Below, piece after piece: positions 25,385-34,266 of a DNA stretch of 64,000 bases (position 1 is its first letter; the number at the start of each line of letters is the position of its first letter). The notes below the pieces were generated by a model. It searched no databases. It was not told the origin of the DNA and saw only the letters and a program-made list of their open reading frames with translations. The position numbers and the translations under genes were made by a program. The DNA comes from Bradyrhizobium canariense. GTDB lineage: Bacteria; Pseudomonadota; Alphaproteobacteria; Rhizobiales; Xanthobacteraceae. The stretch spans positions 3,224,001 through 3,288,000 of the forward strand of contig NZ_LT629750.1 in NCBI RefSeq assembly GCF_900105125.1, written 5' to 3'.

Positions 25385-26100
25385 AGCCGCTACCTGGGAA
25401 AACCCAGATGCTCGGGCCGTCAGAAGATATCCTTGACCGGATGCGCACGCGCGAGGTGACGGGCGTCTTCCATTCCCGGAAGGCGCTCATCGACGCCGCA
25501 GAGGAGCTGCTTGTTGCGGGAATCGACCGCGCGGATATCGACGTCAGTGCCTCGGTCGACGAGCTGGACCGGCGCTTGAATTACCAGTCAATTCCTGCGG
25601 CGGATCTCGTCGATATGCCGATCACCCCTCGGCAATCCTTCATGGGCATCGACGACGTGCTAAGCGCCGAGGCCGTCGCTGGCAGCATCGCGGGATGCAT
25701 CGCCGCTATCACCGTTGCAGCCATCCTTGTCGCGCGCGGCACAGAACCTCTCTACGTCGGCATCTTTTCGATACTGAGCGGGCTTATCGTAGGCGGCATA
25801 GCGGTGACCCGAGTACGTCGGCGGCTATATCGAGAGCGCACGCTCGGATTGGAAAAGCAGTCTGAATGGCAGGGCTTGCTTATCTGGGTGCGAGTCCGAT
25901 CGCCGGAGAAAGAAGCCGAAGCCCAGGAAATTCTGACCCGACACGGTGGGCAAGCCGTCCATGTTCATGAAATCGAACTGGCAACACGGTCGGAGGATCT
26001 TCCGCTCCACTCGCTACGGGTCGACCCTTGGTTGGGCGACGAACGGTTGGGACGGCCGTACCGCTACCGCCACGATGACCTTGAGCGGCCGCTTCGGTAG
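25381..26100 (+). CDS. Membrane protein with a general-stress-like N-terminus
   Basis: 239 residues. The N-terminus (TGVFHSRKALIDAAEELLVAG) resembles the alpha/beta start of general-stress 17M-like proteins that contact membrane segments. Two membrane helices lie at about residues 97-145 (IAGCIAAITVAAILVA and IFSILSGLIVGGIAV). The soluble C-terminus holds a ferredoxin-like VRVRSPEKEAEAQEIL segment and an HVHEIEL strand. GTG 25381 overlaps the preceding stop; ATG 25408 is an alternative. Function unknown; probably an envelope stress factor acting with the PRC-barrel partner. Confidence 0.7.
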   Translation: MKPLPGKTQMLGPSEDILDRMRTREVTGVFHSRKALIDAAEELLVAGIDRADIDVSASVDELDRRLNYQSIPAADLVDMPITPRQSFMGIDDVLSAEAVAGSIAGCIAAITVAAILVARGTEPLYVGIFSILSGLIVGGIAVTRVRRRLYRERTLGLEKQSEWQGLLIWVRVRSPEKEAEAQEILTRHGGQAVHVHEIELATRSEDLPLHSLRVDPWLGDERLGRPYRYRHDDLERPLR

Positions 26101-26272
26101 GAGCCAGCAACCCACTCTGGAACCGCCCTCGCTCGCCACGGCCGACAAACCTGGAGCGAAAGTTGATGGTCGTCATGGCCGCGCGCGTGACCTCTGATAA
26201 AACTGGCCGTGATCGGTAGCGTATTCCACCGAGCCACCAAATCTGCCCCTTTATCCAGACGAGGAGCTAATC

Positions 26273-26926
26273 ATGAAGTCCGACAGTGAGATAGAGCGCG
26301 ATGTTCGCGAAGAGTTAAAATGGGATCCCGATCTTGATGCCGAGGACATCGCTATATCGGTCAAAAATGGCGTTGTCACGCTGGCAGGTTTCACCCACAG
26401 TTACGCTGATAGGCTTGAAGCGGAATTCGCCGCGAAACGCGTGGCCGGAGTTCACGCTGTTGCGAATGATATCGAGGTCCGGCTGCCGGCGATTGATCAA
26501 CGTCCCGATCCAGATATTGCCAAGGACGCTGTCGCAGCCCTGAAGTCGGAACTGCCGATCTCTCACGACAAGATCAAGGTCGTCGTGAAGGACGGCTGGA
26601 TAACCCTGGAAGGCACGGCGGAGTGGCAATATCAGAGAACCTCCGCTGAAACCGCGGTGCGAAAAGTGAAGGGCGTCAAGGGTGTCACCAACGTCATTAC
26701 GGTGAAGCCGAAGGTGGAACCCTCGGAGCTCAAGCGCAAGATCCAGGACGCATTCAAGCGAAATGCCGAGGTGGATGCCGATCGGATCACCGTCGAAGCG
26801 AACGGCAGCGTGGTGACGCTGAAAGGCACCGTTCGCTCCTGGATCGAGCGCGAGGAAGCCGAGCGCGTCGCCTGGTCGGCGCCCGGCATCACCAAGGTCG
26901 AAGACCGCATCGTGGTCAGTCCGTGA
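26273..26926 (+). CDS. Triple BON-domain protein
   Basis: 217 residues forming three BON domains of about 65 residues each. Each has the pattern of an alpha start, VKNGVVTLAGFT / VKDGWITLEGTAEW / VEANGSVVTLKGTVRSW, and a closing helix-strand with a GV-V-N-I or GITKVEDRI ending. No signal peptide, unlike OsmY, so it is cytoplasmic as predicted. BON domains bind phospholipid surfaces or act in stress protection. AGGAG precedes ATG 26273. It is the first gene of the heat-shock block (hsp20 65 bp downstream). Confidence 0.88.
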   Translation: MKSDSEIERDVREELKWDPDLDAEDIAISVKNGVVTLAGFTHSYADRLEAEFAAKRVAGVHAVANDIEVRLPAIDQRPDPDIAKDAVAALKSELPISHDKIKVVVKDGWITLEGTAEWQYQRTSAETAVRKVKGVKGVTNVITVKPKVEPSELKRKIQDAFKRNAEVDADRITVEANGSVVTLKGTVRSWIEREEAERVAWSAPGITKVEDRIVVSP

Positions 26927-26990
26927 CAGCGCCGTTTCAGCCGATACGACGCACATTCAGCAAATCAACCAAGGCAACAAGGAGGTTCCC

Positions 26991-27479
26991 ATGAGGCTAA
27001 CGTCACTGATTCCATTTCGTGATGGCGGCGCGTTGACGCGACCTGATTTCGGATTGTTCGGTCTGCATCGCGAGATTGATCGGCTGTTCAGCGAATTCGC
27101 GCAGGGAGTAGGCCCGAGCGCGAAGATTATCCCCAACATCGAAATCTCGGAAACCGACAAGGCAATCGAAATCAGCGCGGAGATGCCGGGCCTCGAGCGC
27201 AAGGACGTCGAGATTTCGATTGACGATGACACCCTCACCATTCGCGGCGAGAAGAAGATCGAGGAAAACCAGAAAGACAAGAACGTTCAGCTCAGCGAGC
27301 GCAGCTACGGCGTATTCCTGCGCGTGCTGCAACTGCCTCCCGGCATTGATCCGTCGAGCGTTCAGGCCACCATGTCGAACGGCGTCCTGAAGATTGCGAT
27401 TCCGAAGCCGGCCAAATCAGAGCCGAAGAAAATCGAGGTTAAGGAAGAGGCCAAGCAAGAGAATAAGGCTGCCGCTTGA
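26991..27479 (+). CDS. Small heat-shock protein, Hsp20 family
   Basis: 162 residues. The alpha-crystallin domain spans about 45-145: NIEISETDKAIEISAEMPG, then DTLTIRGEKK, then YGVFLRVLQLP, and the conserved A-T-M-S-N-G-V-L motif. The flexible C-terminus is lysine/glutamate-rich. It works as an ATP-independent holdase feeding unfolded proteins to the DnaK system encoded next. A strong AAGGAGG site precedes ATG 26991. The leader shows no obvious ROSE-type thermometer hairpin masking that site. Confidence 0.93.
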   Translation: MRLTSLIPFRDGGALTRPDFGLFGLHREIDRLFSEFAQGVGPSAKIIPNIEISETDKAIEISAEMPGLERKDVEISIDDDTLTIRGEKKIEENQKDKNVQLSERSYGVFLRVLQLPPGIDPSSVQATMSNGVLKIAIPKPAKSEPKKIEVKEEAKQENKAAA

Positions 27480-27493
27480 GTCCCCAAGCGGCC

Positions 27494-27542
27494 GCGGGAC
27501 GCGCTGGCCGTCTTTCCTCCCGACGCACCTGGCGCGTCCCGC
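27494..27542. repeat. Perfect 11-bp inverted repeat between hsp20 and dnaK
   Basis: GCGGGACGCGC at 27494-27504 and GCGCGTCCCGC at 27532-27542, with a 27-base loop. There is no T-run, so a simple terminator is unlikely. It could be an attenuating or RNA-processing hairpin between the two heat-shock genes, or an operator. Confidence 0.6.
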
Positions 27543-27610
27543 ATATTAATCGAACAAAGTCTGAAACGGCGAAAGCGATTACACGCATCTTTTGAACAAG
27601 GAGCCTGATC

Positions 27611-29539
27611 ATGGCGAAGGCAATTGGCATCGATCTCGGAACCACCAACTCTTGCGTTGCCGTGATGGAAGGAAACAAGGCCAGGGTGATCGAAAATGCT
27701 GAGGGCGGCCGCACCACGCCGTCGATGGTCGCCTTCACCGACGATGGCCAGGTCCTGGTCGGCCAGCCGGCCAAGCGCCAGAGCATTACCAATCCGGAAA
27801 ACACGGTCTACGCCATCAAGCGGCTGATCGGCCGACGCTATGACGACCCGATCACCGCGAAAGACAAGGCGATGGTGCCCTACCATATCGTGCCCGGCGA
27901 TAACGGTGACGCCTGGGTCGAGGTCAGGGGCAAGAAATACTCGCCGAGCCAGATCAGCGCCTTCATTCTCACCAAGATGAAGGAAACCGCGGAAGCCAAT
28001 CTCGGCAGCGCCGTCACGCAGGCGGTGATCACCGTGCCGGCCTATTTCAACGATGCCCAGCGCCAGGCCACCAAGGACGCCGGCCGGATTGCCGGTCTTG
28101 ACGTGATGCGTATCATCAACGAACCGACCGCGGCGGCACTGGCTTACGGGTTGGACAAGAAGGGAAGCGGCAAGATCGCCGTCTATGACCTCGGTGGTGG
28201 CACCTTCGACATTTCGATTCTTGAGGTCGGCGACGGGGTGTTCGAGGTCAAATCGACCAACGGCGATACTTTCCTCGGCGGTGAGGATTTCGACCAGCGG
28301 ATCATGGACTATCTGGCTGACGAATTCCGGAAGGAGAACGGCATCGACCTGCGCAAGGATCGCCTCGCGCTGCAGCGGCTCAAGGATGCCGCCGAAAAGG
28401 CCAAGATCGAACTCTCGAGCGCCACCCAGACCGAGGTCAATCTGCCCTTCATCACGGCGGATCAGAACGGGCCGAAGCATCTTGCCATCAAGCTATCACG
28501 GGCAAAGCTGGAGGCTCTGGTCGACGATCTGATTCAGCGCACCATCGAGCCGTGCAAGGCGGCGTTGAAGGACGCGGGGCTGCAGGCCTCTGACATCAAC
28601 GAGGTCGTGCTGGTCGGCGGCCAAACCCGGATGCCGAAAGTCCAGGAAACCGTGCAGAAACTGTTCGGGAGGGAGCCGCACAAGGGCGTCAATCCGGACG
28701 AAGTGGTCGCAATCGGTGCGGCGATCCAGGCCGGCGTGCTGCAGGGCGATGTCAAGGACGTTCTCTTGCTCGACGTGACGCCGCTGTCGCTCGGAATCGA
28801 AACGCTTGGCGGCGTCATGACCAAGCTGATCGATCGCAACACCACCATACCGACCAAGCGCAGCCAGGTTTTCTCGACGGCCGAGGACAATCAGACGGCA
28901 GTCACCATCCGCGTCTTCCAGGGCGAGCGCGAGATGGCGGCCGACAATAAACTCCTCGCCCAGTTCGATCTGGTCGGGATTCCGCCGGCGCCGCGAGGCG
29001 TCCCGCAAATCGAGGTCACCTTTGATATCGACGCCAACGGCATCGTCAACGTCTCAGCCAAGGACAAGACGAGCGGCAAGGAGCAGAGCATCCGGATCCA
29101 GGCGTCCGGCGGCCTGAGCGAGGCCGATATCCAGAAGATGGTCAGGGAAGCCGAAGCGCATGCCGAAGAAGACAAGCGCCGCAAGGAACTGGTCGAGGCG
29201 CGCAACCAGGCCGACGCGGCGATCTATAGCACCGAGAAGGCCCTGAAAGAGGCGGAGAACAAGATCGCCGCCGACCTGAAGAGGGAGGTCGAACAGGCGC
29301 TCGCCGACGCCAAGCAAAATCTGACGTCGGAAAATGTTCAATCGATCCGCCAGGCGACGGAACGTCTGCAGCAGGCCGCTTCCAAAACCGCCGAAGCGCT
29401 CAATCGCGCGGCTTCGCAAGCCGCCAATGACGCCGGCGGGCAAGCCAAACCGTCCGGTGACGGAAGCGGCGCTTCCGACGACAACGTCGTCGATGCCGAA
29501 TTCGAGGAAGTCGATCCTCGCGGCCGTAAGGCGTCCTGA
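27611..29539 (+). CDS. dnaK: Hsp70 chaperone DnaK
   Basis: 642 residues, full length. The ATPase domain shows [43 protein letters not shown] and [12 protein letters not shown]. The substrate domain (390-510) has [15 protein letters not shown] and [15 protein letters not shown]. The C-terminal tail ends [12 protein letters not shown], the usual DnaK signature. It works with GrpE (29590) and the CbpA-type J protein (30169), in order downstream. Since there is no canonical dnaJ next to it, this is likely an accessory set beside a main dnaKJ locus elsewhere. AAGGAG precedes the start. Confidence 0.96.
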   Translation: MAKAIGIDLGTTNSCVAVMEGNKARVIENAEGGRTTPSMVAFTDDGQVLVGQPAKRQSITNPENTVYAIKRLIGRRYDDPITAKDKAMVPYHIVPGDNGDAWVEVRGKKYSPSQISAFILTKMKETAEANLGSAVTQAVITVPAYFNDAQRQATKDAGRIAGLDVMRIINEPTAAALAYGLDKKGSGKIAVYDLGGGTFDISILEVGDGVFEVKSTNGDTFLGGEDFDQRIMDYLADEFRKENGIDLRKDRLALQRLKDAAEKAKIELSSATQTEVNLPFITADQNGPKHLAIKLSRAKLEALVDDLIQRTIEPCKAALKDAGLQASDINEVVLVGGQTRMPKVQETVQKLFGREPHKGVNPDEVVAIGAAIQAGVLQGDVKDVLLLDVTPLSLGIETLGGVMTKLIDRNTTIPTKRSQVFSTAEDNQTAVTIRVFQGEREMAADNKLLAQFDLVGIPPAPRGVPQIEVTFDIDANGIVNVSAKDKTSGKEQSIRIQASGGLSEADIQKMVREAEAHAEEDKRRKELVEARNQADAAIYSTEKALKEAENKIAADLKREVEQALADAKQNLTSENVQSIRQATERLQQAASKTAEALNRAASQAANDAGGQAKPSGDGSGASDDNVVDAEFEEVDPRGRKAS

Positions 29540-29589
29540 AACATTGAGGCTTCACGCTGACGCGTCGAGTACGAGATCGGGAGCATGAC

Positions 29590-30123
29590 ATGGCGGAAAA
29601 CACCATGGACAACGATGTCGACCCGTCAGCTACGGGCAACGGCAATAGTAACGATCCGGCATCCGAAATCGCTGCTTTGCGTGAGCGGTTGATGCGGGCG
29701 CTGGCCGAGACCGAGAATACCAGGCGTCAGGGTGAACGGCGCGCGCAGGACGCCCAGCAATACGCGATCACGAACTTTGCCCGCGAATTGCTTCAGGTTG
29801 TCGACAATCTGCGCCGTGCCCTCGGCGCCGCCGAGGGGGACGCTGGAAAGGTAGACGGATTGATCGCGGGCGTGGCCGCCACCGATCGCGTTCTGACACA
29901 GATTCTCAATCGATTCGGCGTCAAGGAAGTCAGCGCCCTCAACCAGCCTTTCGATCCCGGCAAGCACGAAGCGGTGATGGAGACGGATCAGACCGAACAA
30001 CCACCCGGCAGCGTCGTCCAAGTTTTGGAAAACGGCTATACGCTTCACGACCGTTTGTTGCGGCCGGCGCGCGTCGTGGTGGCTAAGTCGCCACAAAAAT
30101 CGTGGCAGCCGGCAGAACAATGA
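29590..30123 (+). CDS. grpE: Nucleotide exchange factor GrpE
   Basis: 177 residues: a long N-terminal helix (ALRERLMRALAETENTRRQG), the dimer four-helix region, and the C-terminal beta wing with NRFGVKEVSALNQPFDPG-like signature and VLENGYTLHDRLLRPARVVV. It exchanges ADP on DnaK. The gene lies 50 bp after dnaK and 45 bp before the J-protein gene: a compact chaperone operon in the order dnaK-grpE-cbpA-cbpM. Confidence 0.93.
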   Translation: MAENTMDNDVDPSATGNGNSNDPASEIAALRERLMRALAETENTRRQGERRAQDAQQYAITNFARELLQVVDNLRRALGAAEGDAGKVDGLIAGVAATDRVLTQILNRFGVKEVSALNQPFDPGKHEAVMETDQTEQPPGSVVQVLENGYTLHDRLLRPARVVVAKSPQKSWQPAEQ

Positions 30124-30168
30124 CGCCACATTCGCTCAGCTATGCCGGCGTGCAGACAGGAGTGGGCA

Positions 30169-31083
30169 TTGGCCGTGGACCCCTATACAACGCTGGGCGT
30201 GAAAAAGCATGCGACCCAGGAAGAGATTCAAAAAGCCTATCGCCGGCTGGCGAAAAAGCTGCACCCGGATCTCAATCCCGGCAACAAGATTGCCGAAGAC
30301 AAGTTCAAGGAAGTTTCGGCTGCCTACGACCTCTTGGGCGATCCGGAAAAGCGCGCACGGTTTGACCGCGGCGAAATCGACGCCTCAGGCACGGAGCGGC
30401 CGCGCCAGCAATACTACAGGGATTTCGCCGATCAGAACGGTTGGTCTGCCTACACCAACAACTCGGGCTTTTCCGATTTCGGCGATTTCGCCGGCAGCGA
30501 AGATATTCTCTCGGAGATTTTCGGCCGTGCCGGCAGCGCAGGCCGCCGCCGGCGGGGCCAGGACGTACGCTATCATCTCGAGCTTTCTTTCCTTGATGCC
30601 GTCAATGGCGGCAAGCAGTCTATTGTCCTTCCTGACGGCACCACGCTGGATGTCAACATCCCGCCGGGAACGCGGGACGGCCAGATCTTGCGACTGAGAG
30701 GCAAAGGCCGCCCGGCGCCGGGCGAGGGTCCGGCAGGCGATGCGCTGATCGAGATCAGCGTGCTGCCGCATCCCTACTTCACCCGCAAAGGCGACGACAT
30801 CTATCTGGACCTTCCGATATCGCTGAAGGAGGCGGTGCTGGGCGCCAAGGTTAGGGTCCCCACCCCCGGCGGAGCGGTCGCGGTGGCGGTGCCAAAATGG
30901 TCAAATACCGGCCGCGTTCTGAGGTTGAAAGGACGTGGCGTGCCGCGTGCCGACGGCAGCAAGGGCGATGAATATGTCAAGCTGATGCTGATACTTCCGG
31001 AAAAGCCGGATCCGAAACTCGAAGCATTCGTCGCGGGGTGGCAGCCGGTGGAATACAGTCCGCGGCAATCGATGGGAGTGTGA
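30169..31083 (+). CDS. cbpA: CbpA-type DnaJ co-chaperone
   Basis: About 304 residues: J domain (1-65) with the essential HPD motif (KLHPDLNPG), a glycine/phenylalanine-poor linker (SGFSDFGDFAGSEDILSEIF), then two DnaJ C-terminal substrate domains. There is no cysteine-rich zinc finger, which defines CbpA rather than DnaJ. The start is probably TTG 30169, with AGGAG 6 bases upstream and protein beginning AVDPYTTLGV; ATG 30142 lacks a ribosome site. Its stop overlaps the CbpM start. Confidence 0.92.
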   Translation: MAVDPYTTLGVKKHATQEEIQKAYRRLAKKLHPDLNPGNKIAEDKFKEVSAAYDLLGDPEKRARFDRGEIDASGTERPRQQYYRDFADQNGWSAYTNNSGFSDFGDFAGSEDILSEIFGRAGSAGRRRRGQDVRYHLELSFLDAVNGGKQSIVLPDGTTLDVNIPPGTRDGQILRLRGKGRPAPGEGPAGDALIEISVLPHPYFTRKGDDIYLDLPISLKEAVLGAKVRVPTPGGAVAVAVPKWSNTGRVLRLKGRGVPRADGSKGDEYVKLMLILPEKPDPKLEAFVAGWQPVEYSPRQSMGV

Positions 31084-31373
31084 TGATGGAAACCCAGGAA
31101 TTCATCGGTCGATCGCACCTCGATACTCGGACATTAAATGCCTGGGTCGAAGCGGAGTGGCTGGTACCGGTAGCCAGCAAAAAGACATTTCAATTTTCAG
31201 AAGCCGATCTGGCGCGGGTTCGGCTGATCCGGGATCTCAAAGCGGATTTCGGCATCAACGACGAGGGCATTGCGATCATTTTGCATCTGCTCGATCAATT
31301 GTACGGGCTGCGCTGCCTGGTCAGGGATATTCAGGCGATGGAAGCATCCGATCGCAGCAAGGACCTCGGCTGA
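31083..31373 (+). CDS. cbpM: CbpM-like chaperone modulator (MerR-type)
   Basis: 96 residues. The N-terminal winged-helix part reads LDTRTLNAWVEAEWLVP, and the C-terminal helical part reads FGINDEGIAIILHLLDQLYGLR, typical of CbpM. In E. coli CbpM binds the J domain of CbpA and inhibits it. The ATGA overlap with the J-protein gene supports coupling and this role. ATG 31086 is an equal alternative start. The end overlaps, on the other strand, the decayed flavin-oxidoreductase gene. Confidence 0.87.
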   Translation: MMETQEFIGRSHLDTRTLNAWVEAEWLVPVASKKTFQFSEADLARVRLIRDLKADFGINDEGIAIILHLLDQLYGLRCLVRDIQAMEASDRSKDLG

Positions 31374-32372
31374 CGGGCGTCGATGCGGCGCCGTATTTCG
31401 GCCGCGGTTTCGAAAGAGCGGAGTCTCGCCGTGTGGTCGTAGATTTGCGCCGTCAACATCAGTTCGTTTGCACCGGGCTCGGCGATGAATGCTTCAAGCC
31501 CCCGCTCGACGGCGTCCGGAGTACCGACCACGGAATAGACCAGCGTCTCCTCGACTCCCATCCGCTCCAGCGGGGACAGAGTTCATCCATGTTGTCGACC
31601 GGCGGCGGCAAGGGTCCGGGCGTGCCGCGCCGCAGGCTAACGAACTGCTGTTGCAGCGATGTGATGAGACGCCGCGCCTCGGCATCGGTATCGGCGGCGA
31701 AGACATTGACGCCAACCATCGCGTAAGGCTCGGAAAGCTGTTCCGACGGCTGGAAGCGGGCGCGATACACATCGAGCGCCCGCATCAGCTCCGAAGGGGC
31801 AAAATGCGACGCGAACGCAAACGGAAAACCGAGCATCGCAGCGAGCTGCGCACTGAACGTGCTCGATCCGAGCAGCCAGATCGGGACCCGCAATCCCGCA
31901 CCTGGCACAGCCCGCACCATCTGGTCGGGTTGCAGCGGCCCCAGCAGGGCCTGCAATTCCATGACATCATGGGGAAAATTCTCAGCGGTCGTGGCCAGAT
32001 CCGGCGCAACGCGCGCGCAGTACGCTGATCGGTGCCGGGTGCGCGGCCGAGCCCGAGGTCGATGCGGCCCCGGTAAAGCGATTCCAGCGTACCGAATTGC
32101 TCTGCGATGACCAGCGGCGCATGATTTGGCAACATCACGCCGCCCGATCCAACACGAATGGTCCTGGTGCCGCCGGCGATATAGCCGATCACCACCGCGG
32201 TCGCGGCGCTGGCAATGCCGGGCATATTGTGATGCTCGGCAAGCCAGAACCGCTTGTAATTCCAGCGTTCGGCATGTTGCGCCAGATCGAGCGAATCGCG
32301 GAAGGCTTGGGCCGCATCGCTGCCCTGATTGATCGGCGACAGGTCCAGAACCGAGAAGGGAATCACCAGCAT
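31331..32372 (-). pseudogene. LLM-class flavin-dependent oxidoreductase with two frameshifts
   Basis: Three frames together spell one luciferase-like monooxygenase of about 335 residues. Residues 1-124 ([50 protein letters not shown]) are in frame to about 32000. The middle ([49 protein letters not shown]) is in a second frame to about 31575. The end (ETLVYSVVGTPDAVERGL, ANELMLTAQIYDH) is in a third. Two single-base indels would restore it. Either recent decay or sequencing error; the conservation outside the indels argues that it is recent. Confidence 0.85.
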
Positions 32373-32502
32373 CTCCAGTTTTCAGATAATCTCGCGGCCA
32401 AGAGATCGCGGGCACACGCCAGATGCGATCAAGCTTCGTCCTTCCCATTATCTAGGTGTCTTCCGCAGCCGGCGTAGTCCCGCGCCGAACGAATTGCCGT
32501 TG

Positions 32503-33702
32503 TCACGGCTGGATCAAGCCAAAGTCGTAGCGGAGGATGGCGGTCAGCGGCGCCCGGTCCGGCAATTCCTCCTGCCGCGCGCCCAGCACCCTCGCCCCGG
32601 TAGACAGCGCGCGCCGCGCAACTTCGTCGACAACACTGTAGGTCTCGGCATCGTCGGAAGCTGAATATATCACGCTGCCATCGACGTCGCTGACGAGACC
32701 GGGAACAACCGCGTCGAGATCGACGAGCAGTTGCTCGATCGCGCCTGCGGTTGCGGCATGCGCGGCATAGGAGACATCCGTCGTCGCACGTCGCGGCTTC
32801 AGCTGGTCGTAGAGCGCGATCGCCGCCTTTACCTCGCGCGAATAGAGACGGTCGAGAATCGGGATTGCAGCGTCTTCCAGCTCCGCGTCCGTTTTCTGAT
32901 CCGGATTTCCTTCGATCATCTCGTCGGCCAGTCCCGGATAGCTATTAAGCGAACGGTACATCGAGGCGACCGGCTCCTCCGCCGCAACAACCAGCGGGGT
33001 GTTCAGCCCGGCGAATACGCCGTGTATGGCCTGCTCGACCTTCCTCACATATTTATGCAGGAGCACCTTCTCGCCTTCCAGGTTTTGCAGCCGGCCGCGC
33101 GGAGCCCGTACGTGAAAGGACGGACGTCGTGTCGCTTGCTCGGCGTTCCCAGGCAGGTCTGGAATCTGCAGCCGCACCGGCGGAAAATTGACGAAGGCGT
33201 GGATCAGCCGGACGCTTTCTTCCGCCAATGCCAGCACGAAGATATCGTGCGGCGACGTCATGGCGCGTATCAGTGGCGTCAGATGCAGTCGGTCCGCCAC
33301 CTCGGCCAGCGGTTTTGGCGCGTCGGGAAGGCGGAACATCCGCATCAGGCCGGGGGTCGAGAGCACCGCCAGCCCATGCGCCTGATAGTGCCAGAACGTA
33401 TCGAACGGGTCTGGCTTGGCGCGCTGGAGCTTTCTGATTTTGTCTTCTTCATCCTGAACGTCGTGCTCAAGGCCTGCGAGATGATCGAAGCGCCCCTCGA
33501 AAACGGCGATCTTGCGCCTGTCGGCGCCGGCCTCGCTCAACTGCGCCAGCGCCTCCCTGGCGAGGTCCCTGAACGCGATGCGATTGGCGCGGATGTTGCC
33601 GGCCAAGGGCGAGGTGGGCAGGTACAACGAAACACAAGTATCGCCCTTGATCTGTGCAAGCGCCTTGAACTCCTCCAGAGTCGGAATATCGATGTGAAGC
33701 AT
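32503..33702 (-). CDS. baeRF-family protein (bacterial archaeo-eukaryotic release-factor-like)
   Basis: 399 residues. The N-terminus TLEEFKALAQIKGDTCVSLYLPTSP is typical of baeRF3-type proteins. The middle holds the RF1-like fold (HGLAVLSTPGLMRMFRLPD, DIFVLALAEESVRLIHA), and the C-terminus the third domain (AIEQLLVDLDAVVPG). The family is thought to act on stalled ribosomes or peptidyl-tRNA, but bacterial members are barely studied. ATG 33702 after GAGGGG is preferred over 33720. A perfect FNR/FixK box is 81 bp upstream, suggesting a translation-related function at low oxygen. Confidence 0.82.
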   Translation of the reverse strand: MLHIDIPTLEEFKALAQIKGDTCVSLYLPTSPLAGNIRANRIAFRDLAREALAQLSEAGADRRKIAVFEGRFDHLAGLEHDVQDEEDKIRKLQRAKPDPFDTFWHYQAHGLAVLSTPGLMRMFRLPDAPKPLAEVADRLHLTPLIRAMTSPHDIFVLALAEESVRLIHAFVNFPPVRLQIPDLPGNAEQATRRPSFHVRAPRGRLQNLEGEKVLLHKYVRKVEQAIHGVFAGLNTPLVVAAEEPVASMYRSLNSYPGLADEMIEGNPDQKTDAELEDAAIPILDRLYSREVKAAIALYDQLKPRRATTDVSYAAHAATAGAIEQLLVDLDAVVPGLVSDVDGSVIYSASDDAETYSVVDEVARRALSTGARVLGARQEELPDRAPLTAILRYDFGLIQP

Positions 33703-33776
33703 CGGCCCCTCGTTCAGCACCGCCGCGGAGATCCGGCCTGATCGAAAAACATTGACTGAGGCGCCGCTCGGCGGCC

Positions 33777-33790
33777 TTGATAACTATCAA
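33777..33790. promoter_or_regulatory. FNR/FixK-type box, perfect
   Basis: TTGATAACTATCAA, exact TTGAT-N4-ATCAA. Centre is 81 bp before the baeRF gene start. It touches the stop codon of the neighbouring gene at 33791. Confidence 0.72.
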
Positions 33791-34228
33791 TCACAACGGT
33801 AACTCCAACGCCCAGGCAAAGACGCAAGCGGCGGCAAATCCGATCAGGACATGACCCCATTCCAGCAGCCCCCAGTCCCGCATCAATTTGCGCAGGGGTG
33901 AGACGGCTGTTGCCGGCGGAATCACGAACAGCCAGACGTTCACCGGCATCATCACAAAATAGGCGTATGGCCAGCTCGCCAGGATGATGGTGCCGCCGAT
34001 GAGCCAGCGTACGTCGCCATTGGTCTTGAACTGAATGTAGGCGAGAATGGCCGAGACCACGGCAAAAACCGACAACACCAGCGTGCCGCGCCGGTTGCTC
34101 CATTTCCATTCCCGGAGCATCGCCGCGCCGCTGAGTGCCAACCGGGCCGGCTGCTCGACCAGACCTATATAAGTGGTCGCGCCAAGGAAGCTGGCGGCGA
34201 CAGCGAATGCGTACAAACCGGGCCGCAT
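33791..34228 (-). CDS. DUF1772-like four-helix membrane protein
   Basis: 145 residues with four hydrophobic helices: LYAFAVAASFLGATTYIGL, LVLSVFAVVSAILAYIQF, IGGTIILASWPYAYFVM-VN and GHVLIGFAAACVFAWAL. The conserved PVN and EW...H positions fit DUF1772 (anthrone-oxygenase-like). Function unknown. It lies 38 bp downstream of the universal stress gene on the same strand and is probably cotranscribed from the FNR-type box at 35169. Start ATG 34228 removes a long out-of-family extension. Confidence 0.75.
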   Translation of the reverse strand: MRPGLYAFAVAASFLGATTYIGLVEQPARLALSGAAMLREWKWSNRRGTLVLSVFAVVSAILAYIQFKTNGDVRWLIGGTIILASWPYAYFVMMPVNVWLFVIPPATAVSPLRKLMRDWGLLEWGHVLIGFAAACVFAWALELPL

Positions 34229-34266
34229 GGTGCTGGCTCCCTGGCGCGAGACGGCGGGTTGCCCAA

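Noticed and set aside
26927..26990. ROSE-type RNA thermometer before hsp20
   Set aside because: The leader does not show a U-rich or UYGCU segment able to pair with the AAGGAGG site.
27362..28480. 372-codon minus-strand frame over hsp20/dnaK
   Set aside because: Antisense to strongly conserved chaperone genes and without recognisable domains.
31371..31384. CTGACGGGCGTCGA as an FNR-like box
   Set aside because: Two mismatches and position at the end of cbpM inside the flavoprotein remnant, not before a start codon.
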